Part shown: positions 1 to 8,011 of the stretch, one piece after another
How the letters are laid out: every line of letters begins with the position of its first letter
Numbering within the stretch: position 1 is the first letter of the stretch
Virus record (IMG/VR): IMGVR_UViG_3300045738_001863
Location: 1-20,594 of that record
Strand: one strand, 5' to 3'
Length of the DNA stretch: 20,594 nucleotides
DNA from: a virus
The notes under the pieces: model-generated
Database searches by the model: none
Told to the model about the DNA's origin: nothing
What the model saw: only the letters and a program-made list of their open reading frames with translations
Made by a program: the position numbers and the translations under genes

Positions 1-262
1 TGCGAGATTCGTCATTTTTAACTTCAAGATCTGGACAAATAGTTAATCTGAGTCCATATATTAATTGTATATTTGCGTCTTTTAAATTACGATAGGCTTG
101 CAAAAATCCACCCATAGAATCCTCTACTAAGAAGATTTTATCTAGAGAATTCTCTTTTGCAATCGTTACAATTGAGTCTGGCCCGTCCTCTAAAGGGTCG
201 TCCTCAAGGGTTAAGATGCTTCTTCCTATGCTGTAGTGCGATTTAAAGAACGGCAGAACCAT
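1..262 (-). CDS. PHP-domain protein, N-terminal part (cut by window edge)
   Basis: The gene starts at ATG 262 and runs off the left edge; about 87 codons are visible. The start of the protein matches the PHP fold found at the N-terminus of C-family DNA polymerases (DnaE/PolC) and in stand-alone PHP phosphoesterases: a KSHYS segment (residues 7-11) where HxHSxYS is usual, a helix like the family's 'ELVERAKELGL' (SIVTIAKENSL), then VED-SMGG where TDHGNL is usual, and IQLIYGLRLTI where 'IKPIIGxEVYV' is usual. Two metal ligands of the active family (the first His and the His of TDH) are therefore not conserved, so activity is doubtful. It lies downstream of helicase, primase and nuclease genes, which fits a replicase, but the polymerase part is outside the window. 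A strong promoter lies directly upstream. Confidence 0.65.
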   Translation of the reverse strand, partial: MVLPFFKSHYSIGRSILTLEDDPLEDGPDSIVTIAKENSLDKIFLVEDSMGGFLQAYRNLKDANIQLIYGLRLTICPDLEVKNDESR

Positions 263-268
263 ATACCT

Positions 269-298
269 AGTATAGCACGCTTCTGCATTTCTTGTCAA
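269..298 (-). promoter_or_regulatory. sigma70-type promoter, probably leaderless
   Basis: On the minus strand TTGACA (298-293) is followed by an 18-nt spacer and TATACT (274-269). Only 6 nt (AGGTAT) separate the -10 box from ATG 262. A start site 6-7 nt after the -10 box would fall at the A of the ATG or one base before it, so the transcript would have essentially no leader. The motif match is direct; the leaderless reading is inference, supported by three similar sites in this window. Confidence 0.65.
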
Positions 299-305
299 AC
301 AAATT

Positions 306-1295
306 CTACCCTAAGTCAAATGGGTCCTCTTTGTTTACTTCGTGTTTAAACCGTGGACAACCGTCGTATTTTCTTTCTTCTATGTTCTGGTCGGGGGCCG
401 GTTCAACCGTAACGCCATCGCGATTCACAAAAGTTCTCGTGAAGGAAGATATCAAAACTTTTTTATCTTTATCCAATAAGACATAAAATTTGAAGGCCTT
501 TTTCATTGGACAAACCCACTTACCAATGCCGCACATCCATCTCGACTTTGGGTCATCTATCGCCCAGTTACATGTAGCGTCTTTCTTGGAGAAATTGTTA
601 ATAACTTTGTGCATGTGCACTAGGTAGTGCTCGAACCCTTTGATTTCCTCGTCTGAAAACTCTAGAGTTTGCAGTGGGCTCTTGGGAAAGCGAAGGAAAA
701 GGAATTCTACAACGGGCTTATAACCTTTCCACATTTTTTTTGCTGCTAGTGAATACATTAACGCTTGAATGTTAGACTCAAGGTCGTCTCCCCTGAATTT
801 GTATTTTGAAGATTTGTAGTCTACAATTTTAACCCTCTTCTCTTTCGTGTATTTTATACACTTGTCTATGAATCCCACGATGTTGTATATCGGTCTTTTG
901 TTTTCAAACTTAAAAGCTGTTTCTGCTTTCATTAGCTTCCCGCCGCTACCAAAGAAGTCGTTGTGCAGTCCTACTAAAATCATTTTATCAATTAGTTCGT
1001 AATTATCATCAGGTCTGTCTTTTAGAATGTCGTGTTTCTCTAAAAAATTTAAAATTAATCTTTGAACTGCGGGGCTACCTTCAATTGAAGATTCTTTTAA
1101 AATAGCGTCATAGTGTTTTCTGTGCTTTTTGTCAAGGAGGAGCTCGAAAACCAAGTGGCAAATCGTACCTCGAAGTGCACCATCATTTGGCGTATCTGGT
1201 AAATGCAAATGATATTTGCACCAGTAAACCCAGCTACACGTTTCTAGAGTTTTAATTCTAGAGGCCGATAGATATTTTTCTTTTTTTGCTTTCAA
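306..1295 (-). CDS. Cas4/RecB-like PD-(D/E)XK nuclease
   Basis: A 329-residue protein with the motifs of the RecB/AddB/Cas4 nuclease family, which cuts DNA ends and often carries a 4Fe-4S cluster. Visible: an N-terminal segment with Cys20 and Cys26 (ETCSWVYWCKY); GTICH with His47; GFID with Asp144; VDYKSSK with Asp159 and Lys161; and QALMY with Gln177 and Tyr181. Cys242, Cys255 and Cys262 could complete a cluster with Cys20. The start at 1295 lies 38 nt inside the primase gene; the conserved LSASRIKTLE segment begins at residue 9, so a later start is unlikely. It belongs to the right-to-left replication operon. In phages such nucleases are thought to act in recombination or end processing. 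There is no CRISPR array or cas1/cas2, so a CRISPR role is not indicated. Confidence 0.85.
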   Translation of the reverse strand: MKAKKEKYLSASRIKTLETCSWVYWCKYHLHLPDTPNDGALRGTICHLVFELLLDKKHRKHYDAILKESSIEGSPAVQRLILNFLEKHDILKDRPDDNYELIDKMILVGLHNDFFGSGGKLMKAETAFKFENKRPIYNIVGFIDKCIKYTKEKRVKIVDYKSSKYKFRGDDLESNIQALMYSLAAKKMWKGYKPVVEFLFLRFPKSPLQTLEFSDEEIKGFEHYLVHMHKVINNFSKKDATCNWAIDDPKSRWMCGIGKWVCPMKKAFKFYVLLDKDKKVLISSFTRTFVNRDGVTVEPAPDQNIEERKYDGCPRFKHEVNKEDPFDLG

Positions 1296-2208
1296 AATCG
1301 TCTATAAAATTCTCTCCCCAGCGGTTTATCTCGTCGCGACTCATCTCCCCGAAGTCCTTCTTGTCCGGGAGGGCGATTTTCATTTGGTAGCGATCAAAAT
1401 ATTTTAATAATTTTCGTTTTGCTTTTTCTGCAGCTATGTTTCCCGCGTTGTTGTTTGACGCATCATTATTAAAACTTATATAAATTTTATTTGGATCTAA
1501 TTTTAATAAAAGATTTACAACTGATGTACTCACGTCTAATCCGAAAGTGACTACCACGTTTTGTATTTCATTTTCCCACAGAGACAACATGTCTCCGACG
1601 CTTTCTATAAGAATGACTTCTCTTATAGACTTTAAAGTCTTATAATTCGCTTGAAGTGGATATTTCCAACTGCTTTTGTCTCCTATGTGTTTCCATTTCG
1701 GCCTCTTTGACCCCTCTATGTTGAGGAGATCTCTGCCGCTAAACCCAACTAGATTTTTTCTGCCATCTAAGATAGGGAAAACGTATCTATCTTTCATTCT
1801 TCCGCTTCTAACCACTCCCCCTTCAAATACTTTTAGTGTCGTCGTAGATATGCCTCGATTATTCCAGTATTCGTGTTCGGGGAATATCCGACTGAGTACT
1901 TCTTTGGAAAAGATTTTTTTATCTTTTATAAGAGGCTTCGTTTCTACCCTCTCGTCTCTTGTGTAATTTTTATTTTTTAACCACGTGTTAGTTTCTTCCA
2001 TCGAGGAAAGCTTAAGAGTTCTCTTAACGAGGTCTTCAAAGCGGCCTCCTCGAAGCTCTTTGAAGTCGTACCATTTGCCCGTTGCTTTTTCGATAGTGAG
2101 TATGGTGTCGTTGTCTGATTCTCTATATAGCGGTCTTGCTCTATACTCTTTGCCATAATCTCTAAGATCATATCCTAGTTCTGTAAGAATTTCTGCAAAA
2201 TTATCCAT
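1258..2208 (-). CDS. DNA primase, DnaG/Toprim type with cysteine-free N-terminal domain
   Basis: A 316-residue protein. The Toprim core is clear: VILIESVGDMLSLW with Glu202, then IYISFNNDASNNNAG (residues 242-256), where the usual DxD appears as Asn247-x-Asp249. The N-terminal stretch (about 20-62: EYRARPLYRE ... KWYDFKELRGGRFEDLV) follows the pattern of the CHC2 zinc-binding domain, but the four Cys/His zinc ligands are gone. At 316 residues it is much shorter than bacterial DnaG (about 580) and has no visible helicase-interaction tail. It would make RNA primers for the adjacent DnaB. The ATG at 2208 overlaps the helicase stop (TAATG); GGAG lies 10 nt upstream, inside the helicase 3' end, suggesting translational coupling. 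Confidence 0.8.
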   Translation of the reverse strand: MDNFAEILTELGYDLRDYGKEYRARPLYRESDNDTILTIEKATGKWYDFKELRGGRFEDLVKRTLKLSSMEETNTWLKNKNYTRDERVETKPLIKDKKIFSKEVLSRIFPEHEYWNNRGISTTTLKVFEGGVVRSGRMKDRYVFPILDGRKNLVGFSGRDLLNIEGSKRPKWKHIGDKSSWKYPLQANYKTLKSIREVILIESVGDMLSLWENEIQNVVVTFGLDVSTSVVNLLLKLDPNKIYISFNNDASNNNAGNIAAEKAKRKLLKYFDRYQMKIALPDKKDFGEMSRDEINRWGENFIDDFESKKRKISIGL

Positions 2209-3722
2209 TAAAAAAAATCTCCGTCTTCGTCTCTTCTGTCGTTTAAGGCGTATAATTCATTTTGTCGCCTTACTATGTCGTGGAGAGAGCCTCTTTCTTC
2301 AACTTTGAAATTATCGACATTAAAGTTTAAATAGTTATTCGACCAAACACTACCATTGCCGTTTCCAGTGGGCCTACGAATTATATCATGGTGGCCAGCG
2401 GCGTCTCTACCTTGATGCCTAGCCTTTAAAGGCACGAGCTTATGAGAGCCGTAGTCATGCAACAACGCCCCATTGTCATCATAAATATTATCCAGAGCAA
2501 TTTCGTCTAGTGTTTTTCTGCAAAAGAGACCCACGAACGAAGCAAACCATTGTAGTCTGTCGGATTGCGCAATTGCAGAGCTGTCATAAACTACAGAGCC
2601 ACTGCTCCTATTAAAGTTTTCTCCCGATCTATTCATTTGAATGGCTGTTAACAGAGCGATGTTGCATTCTTCGGATATTCTTTTAAGCTTGTCCACCTTT
2701 TCTCCCAACGCCTGATGTTCCGCCCAATTATTGCCCACTTTGTCTCCTGTGAGTTTCAGATAATCATAAACCACAATGCATTTGTTGCCCCTACCTACGG
2801 TTTTTAGACACCATCTCCTTATTAAGGAGCAGACTTGATCAGTGGTTTTATTACCAACATGCATGAAGGAGTATTCTTTTTCTTTAAGAATCCTGAGGGA
2901 ACTCCGCACTTTCTCTATCATATCCGCGTCCCTCCTCCAATTACCTGTTTCAAGGTTCCATACGGATACCTCGCTCATGGCCGCAACCATTCTGAACTGC
3001 ATTTCTTGGGGAGACATTTCGGTATCTAGAACTAAAACTTTTGTATTATTTAATTCGGCGGTCTTATACGCCGTATAATTAAGCCATGTAGTTTTACCTT
3101 GCCCGGGTCTTGAGGCTATAGCATACATGTTGCCCGTTCTAAATCCTCCATATAAGCGGTTCCATTCGGGATAAGGCGTAGTAAATCCGTAGTCTTCTTG
3201 GGGATTGTTTCCCCTCTCTTCTACTAGCTCTTCAATGTTCCCAAACAGGTTTTCGGGTTCATCATTGAACTCGTACGAGCGCATTTGATTATTGAATATG
3301 CTATCGCTACCCACGATAATGTCATCTAAATTTTTACTAACATTTTTCTTTGCCCACTCGGCTGTCTCTTTACATGAGCCCACTATCTCTCTAACGACAC
3401 GCAACTTTGCTAGCTCCCGCGCAGCTTCGATAGTAGCTTTTTGCGTTATCTGAGTAAAACTTATAGAATCTATATAATCATGGATATTAATCTCGTCTTT
3501 AAAACTTATACCTAAATTTTTTATTCTCAATGCTAGAACAGTCTTGTCTATCTCCTCGCCGTTGGCTACCATTGCCTTCGTGACTGAAAAAATCGTCGCA
3601 TGAACATCAGAATAAAAATCTTTTTCATCGATGAATCTTTCTAGGTCCGCGAAACATTGAGGGGCTTTAATTATCCCTCCTAGAACGTGCTTCTCTGTGC
3701 GTAAATCATAAACTGACATCAT
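2208..3722 (-). CDS. dnaB: replicative DNA helicase, DnaB family
   Basis: A 504-residue protein of normal DnaB length. The N-terminal helical domain is recognisable (EKHVLGGIIK, DLERFIDEKDFY). The RecA-like core starts near 180 with the typical YPEWNRLYGGFRTGNMY. Walker A is SRPGQGKTT (204-212), the catalytic glutamate lies in LDTEMS (Glu235), Walker B is CIVVYDYLKL (Asp320), and AIAQSDRLQWFASF corresponds to the family's late motif region. It would unwind the fork and recruit the primase encoded next. Two ATGs in tandem (3722 and 3719) are possible starts; a promoter-like sequence ends 4 nt before the first and 7 nt before the second. There is no Shine-Dalgarno sequence. The last residues (GDEDGDFF-like acidic tail) overlap the primase start. 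Confidence 0.93.
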   Translation of the reverse strand: MMSVYDLRTEKHVLGGIIKAPQCFADLERFIDEKDFYSDVHATIFSVTKAMVANGEEIDKTVLALRIKNLGISFKDEINIHDYIDSISFTQITQKATIEAARELAKLRVVREIVGSCKETAEWAKKNVSKNLDDIIVGSDSIFNNQMRSYEFNDEPENLFGNIEELVEERGNNPQEDYGFTTPYPEWNRLYGGFRTGNMYAIASRPGQGKTTWLNYTAYKTAELNNTKVLVLDTEMSPQEMQFRMVAAMSEVSVWNLETGNWRRDADMIEKVRSSLRILKEKEYSFMHVGNKTTDQVCSLIRRWCLKTVGRGNKCIVVYDYLKLTGDKVGNNWAEHQALGEKVDKLKRISEECNIALLTAIQMNRSGENFNRSSGSVVYDSSAIAQSDRLQWFASFVGLFCRKTLDEIALDNIYDDNGALLHDYGSHKLVPLKARHQGRDAAGHHDIIRRPTGNGNGSVWSNNYLNFNVDNFKVEERGSLHDIVRRQNELYALNDRRDEDGDFF

Positions 3723-3726
3723 ATAT

Positions 3727-3756
3727 ATGATAACATGAATCTACGTTCATTGTCAA
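3727..3756 (-). promoter_or_regulatory. sigma70-type promoter before dnaB, probably leaderless
   Basis: On the minus strand TTGACA (3756-3751), an 18-nt spacer, then TATCAT (3732-3727). The -10 box ends 4 nt before ATG 3722 and 7 nt before the second in-frame ATG (3719), so the second ATG would be at about +1. It fills almost all of the 35-nt gap between the endonuclease and helicase genes, which would otherwise be unusual in this tightly packed operon. Confidence 0.5.
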
Positions 3757-3757
3757 T

Positions 3758-4177
3758 CTATATTTCTATGTCGAACTTTTTTTCTATCCACTCGGGAGAG
3801 AGGTGGGGAACGTCTGCGGTTTCTATCTCTATCAATTCATAATCGTTACTTTCTAACCACTCGGTTTTAATCCAGTCGCGCTTTATGGACTTTAAAAAAT
3901 TAGCTTTATTTTTGTGGAAGTGGGGAACATATTCAGAGTGCTGTCTGCCATTAACTTCAATGGCCACTTTCTTTGTCGCATTTAAGAAGTCCACTTTTTG
4001 TAGCGTTCCGTATACGGGGAATTCTTCAAAGCAAATTTGGTGGCACCAGTGAGGCTTCAGGAACTCCTTGACGCTAAATTGAAGCTTCGATCTAGATTTC
4101 TTGTCCCAGTCTATGAGATAAGAAGTAACATTTTTGTTTACTTCTCTACCGTTGATATTTTTTAAACGAAGTTTCAT
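3758..4177 (-). CDS. small PD-(D/E)XK endonuclease (Vsr/DUF559-like)
   Basis: A 139-residue protein. The nuclease core is visible at about 45-120: an acidic pair in CFEEFPVYG, then KVDFLNATKKVAIEVNGRQH, giving the Asp ... Glu-x-Asn pattern seen in very-short-patch-repair and DUF559-type nucleases, followed by a helix with KRDWIKTEWLESNDYELIEI, as in those families. Its position between recA and dnaB suggests a role in recombination, repair or junction processing; the substrate cannot be told from the sequence. The ATG overlaps the recA stop (ATGA at 4177-4174), so the two are probably translated together. A homing-type nuclease is less likely, given the coupling to the operon. Confidence 0.7.
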   Translation of the reverse strand: MKLRLKNINGREVNKNVTSYLIDWDKKSRSKLQFSVKEFLKPHWCHQICFEEFPVYGTLQKVDFLNATKKVAIEVNGRQHSEYVPHFHKNKANFLKSIKRDWIKTEWLESNDYELIEIETADVPHLSPEWIEKKFDIEI

Positions 4178-5304
4178 ACGCCGCTATATGCATCTCTAAA
4201 TCTATCAAACCATAGGTCTGTAAATTTGGTGTTCTCTTCTAAGAACTCAAAGACCCTCTGTCTTCCTTGGAATTGCTCCGGACATTCTATCCCTTCTTTT
4301 TTCATCTCTTTTTGCACTGATTCACTGACCTTTATCCAAGCGCCTTTCTTTTCTAACATGCCGTTCTCGAGCAGTATGTCTAGCACTTCATATTCCCTCC
4401 AAATACTCTTCCCATCTTTTCGTCCATATTTTACTGGATAAGCGATGGACAGATTAGTCTTTTCGTTTGGCGACTTTTTAATAGTCACCTTGGCATAGTG
4501 CCCTAAAATTTGATTCGTCTTTATGTCCGGTCTTTGGTCTGGCTTCTCAAGGATTAGGTCCTTCTGGAATCTGGCTTCAAACTCAAAGATAAAATTAGCA
4601 TAGTGCAATAGGGCGTTGCCTCCGCTGGCAGAGGTTTGTCTTATCGGGCGTTTCGCGTATGGGTCTATGACTATGGACTCTCTAACTTGAGAGATAAGAA
4701 TTAGAGTGTGTCCGAATTTAGTCATTGCTAAAGCAACCTTCTTCATGAAGGTGGAGCTAATCGTTGCCCCGCCTGATACTTTAGCTGCTTCGCTTAAGTC
4801 TTTTGCCATGTCTGCTCTTAAGATCAAGGCGTCCATGGAGTCTATAAGAAATAAATATTTTTTATTATCTTTGTTGTCTGTTATTAGCATCTTTATTAGA
4901 TCGAATACTGATTCATAAATGTTAGAATCAAACACAAAGCAGGTCCCATCTTTCCAGTCTTCCGCGTTATATGTAAGTTTAATACCCGTGCGCGCTTTCA
5001 TGTCTGGCGTTAAGCGCCCTTCGGCTTGGAAGTATACCCCTCTTGCGTCGGGTATGGTGTTTAAAAAGTTTCTCATCACTTCGAGCGCTTCAGAGGTTTT
5101 CCCTCCCTCGTTCATGCCGACGAACCTGTGTAAGCCGGGCATGAGTCCGCCGCCTGTATATATGTCTAATAGAAGGCTCCCTGTTGATATTCTGTAGTAA
5201 ACCTCTTCGCAAAAATTATAGTGCTCGTCCTTCCTTTGCTTCAAAAAGGACTGTAGGTTCTCGTTCGCCCCCATGTCTTCGGTTGCTTTTTTCTTTCTAG
5301 TCAT
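4174..5304 (-). CDS. RecA-family recombinase
   Basis: A 376-residue protein. Walker A is GMNEGGKT (63-70), the catalytic glutamate is in YFQAEGRLTP (Glu95, where RecA has DAEHALDP), Walker B is YLFLIDSMDAL (Asp155), and SASGGNALLHYANF matches the RecA 'TGGNALKFYAS' segment after loop L2. It would promote strand exchange and repair of phage DNA. It keeps bacterial RecA order rather than looking like T4 UvsX, though it is divergent. The start is firm: AAGGAG lies 8 nt before the ATG. The start overlaps the 3' end of the gene upstream by 8 nt, and its stop overlaps the endonuclease start. Confidence 0.9.
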   Translation of the reverse strand: MTRKKKATEDMGANENLQSFLKQRKDEHYNFCEEVYYRISTGSLLLDIYTGGGLMPGLHRFVGMNEGGKTSEALEVMRNFLNTIPDARGVYFQAEGRLTPDMKARTGIKLTYNAEDWKDGTCFVFDSNIYESVFDLIKMLITDNKDNKKYLFLIDSMDALILRADMAKDLSEAAKVSGGATISSTFMKKVALAMTKFGHTLILISQVRESIVIDPYAKRPIRQTSASGGNALLHYANFIFEFEARFQKDLILEKPDQRPDIKTNQILGHYAKVTIKKSPNEKTNLSIAYPVKYGRKDGKSIWREYEVLDILLENGMLEKKGAWIKVSESVQKEMKKEGIECPEQFQGRQRVFEFLEENTKFTDLWFDRFRDAYSGV

Positions 5305-5707
5305 TTCTACTGCTCCTTATAAAGTCTAAAAGATTTTTTGGCTTACTCTTCACCTCTATATCTTTTCCTATTTTGGGAGAATTTAATTTGGTTCCCCGCT
5401 TGGAAATAAGTTTTACGTTCTTCATCTTCTGAAAGACCGGATATGATTCTCGCATAAGTGTGTACCCCATGGCCGAGAGGCAAAAGGCCAAGCTGTCCGG
5501 CTTAAAGTCAAGAAAATTCGCAATAGATCCCCAAAATTTTAAATCCGGAAACTCTTTCAAAAGCTTGGAGGCCATCTTGGTCTCCTTGGCCCAAGAACAT
5601 GCTTCGGGATTTATAAGCACGCACCAAATCAAATATTGCTGCTTTGATTTAATACTGGCTTTTTTTCCGTTCTTCTTGAAAAAATTATGACTCTTGTAGT
5701 CGACCAA
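5297..5707 (-). CDS. hypothetical protein with probable TTG start
   Basis: A 136-residue soluble protein that I do not recognise. It is lysine-rich, with a central predicted helical part containing WCVLINPEACSW and DSLAFCLSAMGY, and a basic C-terminal third ending in LLDFIRSSRND. No metal-binding or catalytic motif stands out. The most upstream start is TTG at 5707, inside the 3' end of the dehydratase gene (23-nt overlap). That TTG is 6 nt from a good -10 box, which favours it; no ATG or Shine-Dalgarno lies nearby. The gene overlaps recA by 8 nt, so it may heads a recA-nuclease transcript and serve replication or recombination, but this rests on position only. Confidence 0.65.
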   Translation of the reverse strand: MVDYKSHNFFKKNGKKASIKSKQQYLIWCVLINPEACSWAKETKMASKLLKEFPDLKFWGSIANFLDFKPDSLAFCLSAMGYTLMRESYPVFQKMKNVKLISKRGTKLNSPKIGKDIEVKSKPKNLLDFIRSSRND

Positions 5708-6734
5708 TGTCCCATTGTACCATTCTTTTTACTAAACTGTCAAAGGAAATTTTTGGTTTCCAACCTAATTCCTCTCTTATGGGAGTAGAATCACCGAGTA
5801 ATAAGTTTACGTCTGCTGGGCGAAAAAATTCTTCATTTATTTTAACTAACGTTATCCATTTAGATTTATCTTCGTAACCATAAGTTTCTTCTAATCCCTC
5901 CCCCCTCCAAAAGCCATAAATTCCTGCGTGTTTGAATGCTAATTCTACGAATTCTCTTATGGAATGAGTTTCTCCACTAGATAAGATATAGTCTTTCGGC
6001 TCTTCCTGATTTATCATAAGCCAGATTCCCTCTACGAAGTCTTCGCTATCGCTCCAGTCTCTTTTGGCGTCTAGATTGCCTAGCTCGATAGGGTCGAAAG
6101 ACTCTATGGAGGCAAGGCGATGTTTTATTCTGGCTACTCCCTTGGTGATTTTTCTTGTTACAAACTCTTCGCCCCGCTTCGTCCCTTCGTGATTAAAAAG
6201 AATACCATGAACCGCAAATAAACCATGAGACTCACGGTAAACTTTTACTAAATGTCGAGCAGCAGCCTTAGACGCTCCATATGGGCTCCTTGGTTTTATG
6301 GGATGCTTTATATCTTGGGGAGAATAGTCCACGTCCCCCATCTCTTCGCTGCTACCCGCGCTATAGAAACGGCAATCTTGTTTAAATTTACGAATAGCAT
6401 TCATACAACGAAGCACGCCTATGCAATTAACGTCCATTACTTGTTCTGGCATATCCCACGAACAACCGACAAACGAATTTGCCGCAAAATTAATGAAATA
6501 ATCTGGTTGGATTTCTTTTACGAGGAGGTCAATGCTTACGTCATCGGATAAATCTCCATATCTAAACTCGAAGTTCGGATGACCTTGAAATTTCGAAGTA
6601 TTTATAAAGTTGGGATTTGCGGATCTTCTATACATTCCATAAACTCGAATGGGCTCATCTTGTTTAAGGAGAAGAAACTCTGCCATGTTCGCGCCATCTT
6701 GGCCCAATATTCCTGTTATAATTACTGTTTTCAT
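5685..6734 (-). CDS. gmd: GDP-mannose 4,6-dehydratase
   Basis: A 349-residue extended short-chain dehydrogenase that converts GDP-mannose to GDP-4-keto-6-deoxymannose, the precursor of fucose, rhamnose and perosamine sugars. It has the NAD(P)-binding GILGQDG motif at residues 8-14, the active-site AGSSEEMG region (126-133), the YGASK motif with Tyr152 and Lys156, and the typical FNHEGTKRGEEFVTRKI segment, all as in Gmd; length is normal. The ATG overlaps the stop of the upstream glycosyltransferase (TAATG). No partner enzyme (fucose synthase or perosamine synthetase) is in the window, so the product would be used by a host enzyme or by genes elsewhere. Confidence 0.92.
   Translation of the reverse strand: MKTVIITGILGQDGANMAEFLLLKQDEPIRVYGMYRRSANPNFINTSKFQGHPNFEFRYGDLSDDVSIDLLVKEIQPDYFINFAANSFVGCSWDMPEQVMDVNCIGVLRCMNAIRKFKQDCRFYSAGSSEEMGDVDYSPQDIKHPIKPRSPYGASKAAARHLVKVYRESHGLFAVHGILFNHEGTKRGEEFVTRKITKGVARIKHRLASIESFDPIELGNLDAKRDWSDSEDFVEGIWLMINQEEPKDYILSSGETHSIREFVELAFKHAGIYGFWRGEGLEETYGYEDKSKWITLVKINEEFFRPADVNLLLGDSTPIREELGWKPKISFDSLVKRMVQWDIGRLQES
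5714..5743 (-). promoter_or_regulatory. sigma70-type promoter inside the end of gmd
   Basis: On the minus strand TTGACA (5743-5738), an 18-nt spacer, TACAAT (5719-5714), then 6 nt (GGGACA) and the TTG start of the next gene. It lies inside the last codons of the dehydratase gene. It would separate transcription of the recombination block from the sugar genes upstream. The spacing to the start codon is the same as at the promoter near position 270. Confidence 0.55.
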
Positions 6735-7687
6735 TATCGCTTACTAACTAATTCCAAATATTTATCAGACCAATATGGATATAGGTCTCCATGAAAAGCT
6801 TTGTCTAAATTATTATAAGTTAAAAGTTTGACGAGTTCCCCCTCGTCATCTTCATGCAGGTGGACATTTTGCGGGTAGAGCCAATCGAGATCTGGTAAGT
6901 CATAATCTTTTAAGCTGGGTAGGTATAGTTGCTTAGCTGAAGGAAAATTTAATATGATTATAGATTTTATGTCTAAAGCTGCGGCGAGGTGCATGACGCC
7001 GCTATGTATACCTAGAAAATATTCACACGCCGCTAACTCTTCAAAGGACTCGTTGAGGGGGAGCCCGCATTTGTTTTCGACACTCTCTAGCCACCCGCAG
7101 CGATTAGCTCCTATTTCAATGAAGTCATAAGTATTACTGTAATCGCTTATAAATTTTTGGATAGTCTCTCTGTGCTCTGGATAGACTTCTCTGGCTCGGG
7201 GGTGAATGTTCTTCCTCTGCTCCTCAACGTGCCTGCCGGGCTCGAAGTTCACGGCAACTCTCGTACGTCGTTGCTTCTCCGGGGCAAAAGAAAGGTCCGG
7301 TTTTGGCCTCAGGTCTATTTCAAATCCACATGCTTTTTGTATTTTTTGAAAGAAGTGTCCGCCACCAAAATTAAAAAAAGCTTGAAAATGTTCGACTCTT
7401 ATGCCGTTGCAATCATCGATAAGAGGTTTAATGTCTTTGTTGTATTTGCTTAGGGCATTAAAATATTCTACGTTGGAGCTATGCACATAGGACTTAAAGC
7501 CGTGTTCCTCGAAAAACTTAGGCAAATGAAACACGGACAATACGTCTCCAAGTCCGGGGTTGGAATTAAAAAATACACAGTTTTCTGGCACGAACAAAGC
7601 TACTCCTTCTGGAACAGTTTTTCTATCCTTGCATAGTAAATCGTCATTGTTTTCGTAAAAATTGACAATTTTATCTGGATTAATCAT
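6734..7687 (-). CDS. GT9-like (heptosyltransferase-type) glycosyltransferase
   Basis: A 317-residue protein. The clearest signal is the C-terminal AACEYFLGIHSGVMHLAAAL block (about 224-243), typical of the nucleotide-sugar site in GT-B enzymes of the ADP-heptose:LPS heptosyltransferase class. The N-terminal half has FFNSNPGLGDVLSVFHLPKF, like the 'GxGDxLxxxPxL' start of that family, and a loop with RKNIHPRAREVYPEHRETIQKF. It would add a sugar to a lipid-linked or surface glycan. It is coupled to gmd by an overlapping stop/start. The start at 7687 has no Shine-Dalgarno sequence. Acceptor and donor are unknown; an inactive or retargeted relative is possible. Confidence 0.7.
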   Translation of the reverse strand: MINPDKIVNFYENNDDLLCKDRKTVPEGVALFVPENCVFFNSNPGLGDVLSVFHLPKFFEEHGFKSYVHSSNVEYFNALSKYNKDIKPLIDDCNGIRVEHFQAFFNFGGGHFFQKIQKACGFEIDLRPKPDLSFAPEKQRRTRVAVNFEPGRHVEEQRKNIHPRAREVYPEHRETIQKFISDYSNTYDFIEIGANRCGWLESVENKCGLPLNESFEELAACEYFLGIHSGVMHLAAALDIKSIIILNFPSAKQLYLPSLKDYDLPDLDWLYPQNVHLHEDDEGELVKLLTYNNLDKAFHGDLYPYWSDKYLELVSKR

Positions 7688-7780
7688 CTATTATGAGACA
7701 GATTCTAGAAAAATATATTTAATGTATCTAAATTAAACCTTAAATGTGTAATTATTTATGAAAGGAACCTAAAAAAGAGA

Positions 7781-8011
7781 GTGACTACAAGGCAGAATTC
7801 GGATAAAGATGTATTCGTAGTATTGATTATTTCTGTAGTTCTGTGTGTGTCTCATCTCTATAAATTAGGAATGGAGGGCAATGAAAAAGAAAAGCCAGAC
7901 GAAAAAAAAGCCCTCCAGTGGGCCCCCCAACCCCGAGCCCCCAGATCTGCACCTTCCCTCGAAAGCCCAAAGGAGGGAAGCGTTCTCCACGATGAGCAAG
8001 GAAAAGACTAA
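7781..8011 (+). CDS. small membrane protein, proline-rich tail (overlaps next gene)
   Basis: A 76-residue open frame starting at GTG 7781. It has one predicted membrane helix near residues 10-30 (DVFVVLIISVVLCVSHLYKL), then a hydrophilic, charged and proline-containing tail. No family is recognised. The last 131 nt are also coding in another frame for the next gene. The Shine-Dalgarno sequence is poor (AGAG just before GTG; AAAGGAA is further away, preceding a four-codon ATG-TAA mini-frame). It is the first gene of the plus-strand membrane cassette. The clean hydrophobic helix supports it, but it could be a chance frame; confidence is modest. Confidence 0.45.
   Translation: MTTRQNSDKDVFVVLIISVVLCVSHLYKLGMEGNEKEKPDEKKALQWAPQPRAPRSAPSLESPKEGSVLHDEQGKD

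Noticed and set aside
306-1295. Cas4 similarity taken as sign of a CRISPR system
   Set aside because: No repeat-spacer array and no cas1 or cas2 in the window; RecB/Cas4-like nucleases are common in phage replication operons.
7758-7772. Four-codon frame (ATG AAA GGA ACC TAA) before the membrane cassette as a leader peptide
   Set aside because: No attenuator-like hairpins follow and such short frames are frequent by chance.
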